Positions 62,368 through 64,000 of a DNA stretch of 64,000 bases are shown here, piece after piece. The DNA comes from Rhodoferax sediminis (GTDB lineage Bacteria; Pseudomonadota; Gammaproteobacteria; Burkholderiales; Burkholderiaceae_C): contig NZ_CP035503.1 in assembly GCF_006970865.1 (NCBI RefSeq), positions 2,989,001-3,053,000 on the forward strand, read 5' to 3'. The stretch's first letter is position 1. The number at the start of each line of letters is the position of its first letter. The translations under genes were made by a program, and so were the position numbers. Below the pieces are notes generated by a model. That model was not told the origin of the DNA and made no database searches. It was given only the letters and a program-made list of their open reading frames with translations.

Positions 62368-62847
62368 CTACGCTTGGGCGTTGCCGGAATCAACGCTAGA
62401 GAGCAGGTCGATCGACTCATCGATCAGGCCGTGCAGCGCCAGCACCCGCTGCGTGCCCAGCAGCCGGTTCAGGCTTTGCTGCGCCGCCCTCCAGTGATGC
62501 TGGGCCTCGGCGCGCTTGGCGCGCCCCTGCGCGGTGATGGTGACACTGCGGCTGCGCGCATCGCTGCCGGCAGACAGCTCGACCCAGCCGGCATCGACCA
62601 GCGGTTTGAGGTTGCGCGTCAGCGTGGACGCGCCCAACTGCATGGCTTTGGCAAGCTCGGTGGGGCGGACCGGCCCCAGCTTGAGGACGTGCGACAACAG
62701 CGAATACTGCGTCGTCCTGAGACCTACCTTGGCCATCTCAAGGTCGTAATGCTGGCCGACGTGCCGCATCAGCTGGCGCAGGCGCAGATTGGTGCAGCCC
62801 AGTGTTTTGAGAGCCGCCTGCGGGGACGGATCGAGTACAGCATTCAT
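62368..62847 (-). CDS. MarR-family transcriptional regulator
   Basis: 159 residues from the ATG at 62847 (62871 also possible). Winged helix (about 50-125): LGPVRPTELAKAMQLGASTLTRNLKPLVDAGWVEL, given in the HTH order (PTELAKAMQLG then ASTLTRNLKPL), and the wing SDARSRSVTITAQG. N- and C-terminal helices make the dimer. It should bind the palindromes just upstream and repress itself and the divergent thioesterase gene until a ligand binds. Confidence 0.88.
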   Translation of the reverse strand: MNAVLDPSPQAALKTLGCTNLRLRQLMRHVGQHYDLEMAKVGLRTTQYSLLSHVLKLGPVRPTELAKAMQLGASTLTRNLKPLVDAGWVELSAGSDARSRSVTITAQGRAKRAEAQHHWRAAQQSLNRLLGTQRVLALHGLIDESIDLLSSVDSGNAQA

Positions 62848-62869
62848 GGGATGAGTCCGGAGTTCATGC

Positions 62870-62903
62870 ATTATACTTGTATCTACAAGCATTGTATATG
62901 CAA
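62870..62903. promoter_or_regulatory. marR promoter and two MarR-type palindromes
   Basis: On the minus strand TATAAT (62875-62870) is a perfect -10, with TATACA 17 nt upstream as a weak -35. CTTGTA-TC-TACAAG (62876-62889), a perfect 6-2-6 palindrome, sits in the spacer. TTGTATATGCAA (62892-62903) is a second, imperfect palindrome 15 nt on. This fits MarR autorepression and shared control of the divergent gene. Confidence 0.65.
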
Positions 62904-62921
62904 CTAAAAAGGACTGCTGCC

Positions 62922-63503
62922 ATGGACACTGCAACAAAGATGGGCACGACGGAATCGGACGCCGAACAGGCCCTGGCCCGGTGGAACAACCAGTTGAACG
63001 AAGTGCGTGGCCACATGCTGGCCGGCGGCGGCAAACCGGGCCTCGCCAGCCCGTCCATGGTCGCTGGCAAAACCGGCCTGGAAATCATGCAGGCCATGCT
63101 GGCCGGCGAACTGCCCTACCCGCACATCGCCGAGACGCTGGATTTTGCGCTGGTAGAGGTAGGTCCCGGTATGGCCGTGTTCCAGGGCACGCCGCAGCTC
63201 AAGCACTACAACCCGCTGGGCAGCGTGCATGGCGGCTGGTACGCCACGCTGCTCGATTCCGCCGTGGGCTGCGCCGTGCACACCATGATGCCGGCCGGAC
63301 GCGGCTACACCACGGCCGAGCTCAGTGTCAACATCGTGCGCGCCGCCTCCATCAAGTCAGGGCCGCTGCGCGCCATCGGCAGCGTGATCCATTGCGGGCG
63401 CCAGCTGGCCACGGCGGAGGGCCGCATCGTCGGACCCGACGGCAAGCTGTACGCCCACGCCACCACGACCTGCCTGGTGTTTGAGTTGCCGAAGCAGGGC
63501 TAG
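62922..63503 (+). CDS. PaaI-family hotdog thioesterase
   Basis: 193 residues from the ATG at 62922 with AAGGA 8 nt upstream. The hotdog fold is seen in LDFALVEVGPGMAVFQGTP and the catalytic/substrate loop NPLGSVHGGWYATLLDSAVG (about 100-119), with the HGG of acyl-CoA thioesterases. YTTAELSVNIVRAA follows. It hydrolyses acyl- or aryl-CoA esters in the cytoplasm. It is divergent from the marR gene and presumably controlled by it. The N-terminal 50 residues are longer than in minimal PaaI proteins. Confidence 0.85.
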   Translation: MDTATKMGTTESDAEQALARWNNQLNEVRGHMLAGGGKPGLASPSMVAGKTGLEIMQAMLAGELPYPHIAETLDFALVEVGPGMAVFQGTPQLKHYNPLGSVHGGWYATLLDSAVGCAVHTMMPAGRGYTTAELSVNIVRAASIKSGPLRAIGSVIHCGRQLATAEGRIVGPDGKLYAHATTTCLVFELPKQG

Positions 63504-63598
63504 TTTGGCCCCCGCCCGCTCACAGCATGGATTTGCCCTGAGCGAGGACCTTGTTGCAGACCCGCTTCGTGACCTTTGGCTTCAGGCCGCCACGCTGG

Positions 63599-64000
63599 TC
63601 ATCGCGAGTTGCCCAGCGATTCCACGTAGCTCGCCACGGCCACCATGTCCGCTTCGGACAGGTTGTGCGTGACGCCTTCCATGATGGCGCCCCGGGGCCG
63701 CTGGCCTGTCAGCTTGAACACTTTGAGCTGCCGGACCACATAGTCCGCATGCTGGCCGGCCAGGCGTGGAAACTGGCCATTCCCATCGCCGCCTGCGCCG
63801 TGGCACGCACTGCACTGCGTCACGCCCTGCTCGGGCAAGCCACTGCGAAAGATCAGCTCGCCACGTGCATTCGGCGCCGTTTTGCCGGCTGCAGCATGCA
63901 TGGGCTGCTGGCTTGAAAAATAATCGGCCAGTTCATTGATCTGCGTGGGAGTCAGATGCGTGAATCCCCACATGTGCTGGACTCCGGCGGGGTCGCTTCT
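63599..64000 (-). CDS. c-type cytochrome, 3' part (5' end outside window)
   Basis: The frame is open to the right edge. The visible 133 residues contain the end of a first domain (MWGFTHLTPTQINELADYFSSQ) and a complete second cytochrome c domain: haem-binding CSACH followed by GAGGDGNGQFPRLAGQHADYV, and the axial Met in AIMEGVTHNLSE. This two-domain pattern is that of cytochrome c4/c553-like diheme electron carriers in the periplasm. The N-terminus and any signal peptide are not visible. Confidence 0.85.
   Translation of the reverse strand, partial: RSDPAGVQHMWGFTHLTPTQINELADYFSSQQPMHAAAGKTAPNARGELIFRSGLPEQGVTQCSACHGAGGDGNGQFPRLAGQHADYVVRQLKVFKLTGQRPRGAIMEGVTHNLSEADMVAVASYVESLGNSR

Overview
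The window looks like chromosomal DNA of a GC-rich betaproteobacterium, order Burkholderiales, most likely a member of the Comamonadaceae (Polaromonas/Rhodoferax/Variovorax type). This is judged from gene content (GlnRS, DUF1631, DUF924, PiuC with a TonB receptor, TAXI protein, RcnB-like and Tyr/Pro-rich secreted proteins), from very GC-biased third codon positions, and from a dispersed short repeat that I associate from memory with this family. I see no rRNA, tRNA or CRISPR.

Layout. 1-4.4 kb: the end of an alpha/beta hydrolase, then an operon with a 2TM protein, a LytS-type kinase, a fatty-acid-hydroxylase-like membrane protein, a LytTR response regulator and a DUF924 protein. 4.5-6.9 kb: a secreted small protein divergent from glnS. 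6.9-12.7 kb: an accessory islet with an intact IS630-family element that has split a small gene behind glnS, a PLD-fold protein, a HigBA-like toxin-antitoxin pair and a 928-residue MmeI-type (type IIL) restriction-modification protein. 12.8-23.3 kb: mostly housekeeping and stress genes (YeeE/YedE halves, NYN protein, RcnB-like, TerB, GST, TrxC, aspartoacylase-like, SGNH hydrolase, phasin-like, YlqF GTPase, HPF, GshA). 23.4-27.2 kb: an iron-uptake operon (TonB receptor, PiuC, frameshifted PepSY protein) with a Fur-like box. 27.3-43.6 kb: lipid and acyl metabolism and assorted enzymes (SDR, Nudix, CurA-like reductase, serine hydrolase, acyl-CoA synthetase, P1 peptidase, TAXI protein, DUF1631, EttA, RhlE and an overlapping NAD(P)-binding protein).

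43.6-60.5 kb is a coherent sugar-acid catabolic locus built around one divergent control region. Leftward run a 2-hydroxyacid dehydrogenase, a FadR-type GntR regulator, a complete MalEFGK-like ABC importer, a gluconate-5-dehydrogenase-like SDR, an idonate-dehydrogenase-like MDR and a cupin. Rightward run an IlvD/Edd-type aldonate dehydratase, a second complete ABC importer with a Tat-type binding protein, 2-keto-3-deoxygalactonate kinase, KDPGal aldolase and an SDR. A perfect 7-3-7 palindrome between the two arms is the obvious operator. 60.5-64 kb: CutA, an MFS carrier, a MarR regulator divergent from a PaaI-type thioesterase with operator-like palindromes between them, and the end of a cytochrome c.

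The most unusual signal is a family of nine short repeats with an ungapped 42-bp core (GCTA-N9-TAGC-N17-CAAGGGCT) followed by a T-rich tail. Four fill gaps between genes. Five lie inside reading frames, and the three coding-sense copies are read in the same phase. Paired changes in the first 17 nt suggest a conserved hairpin.
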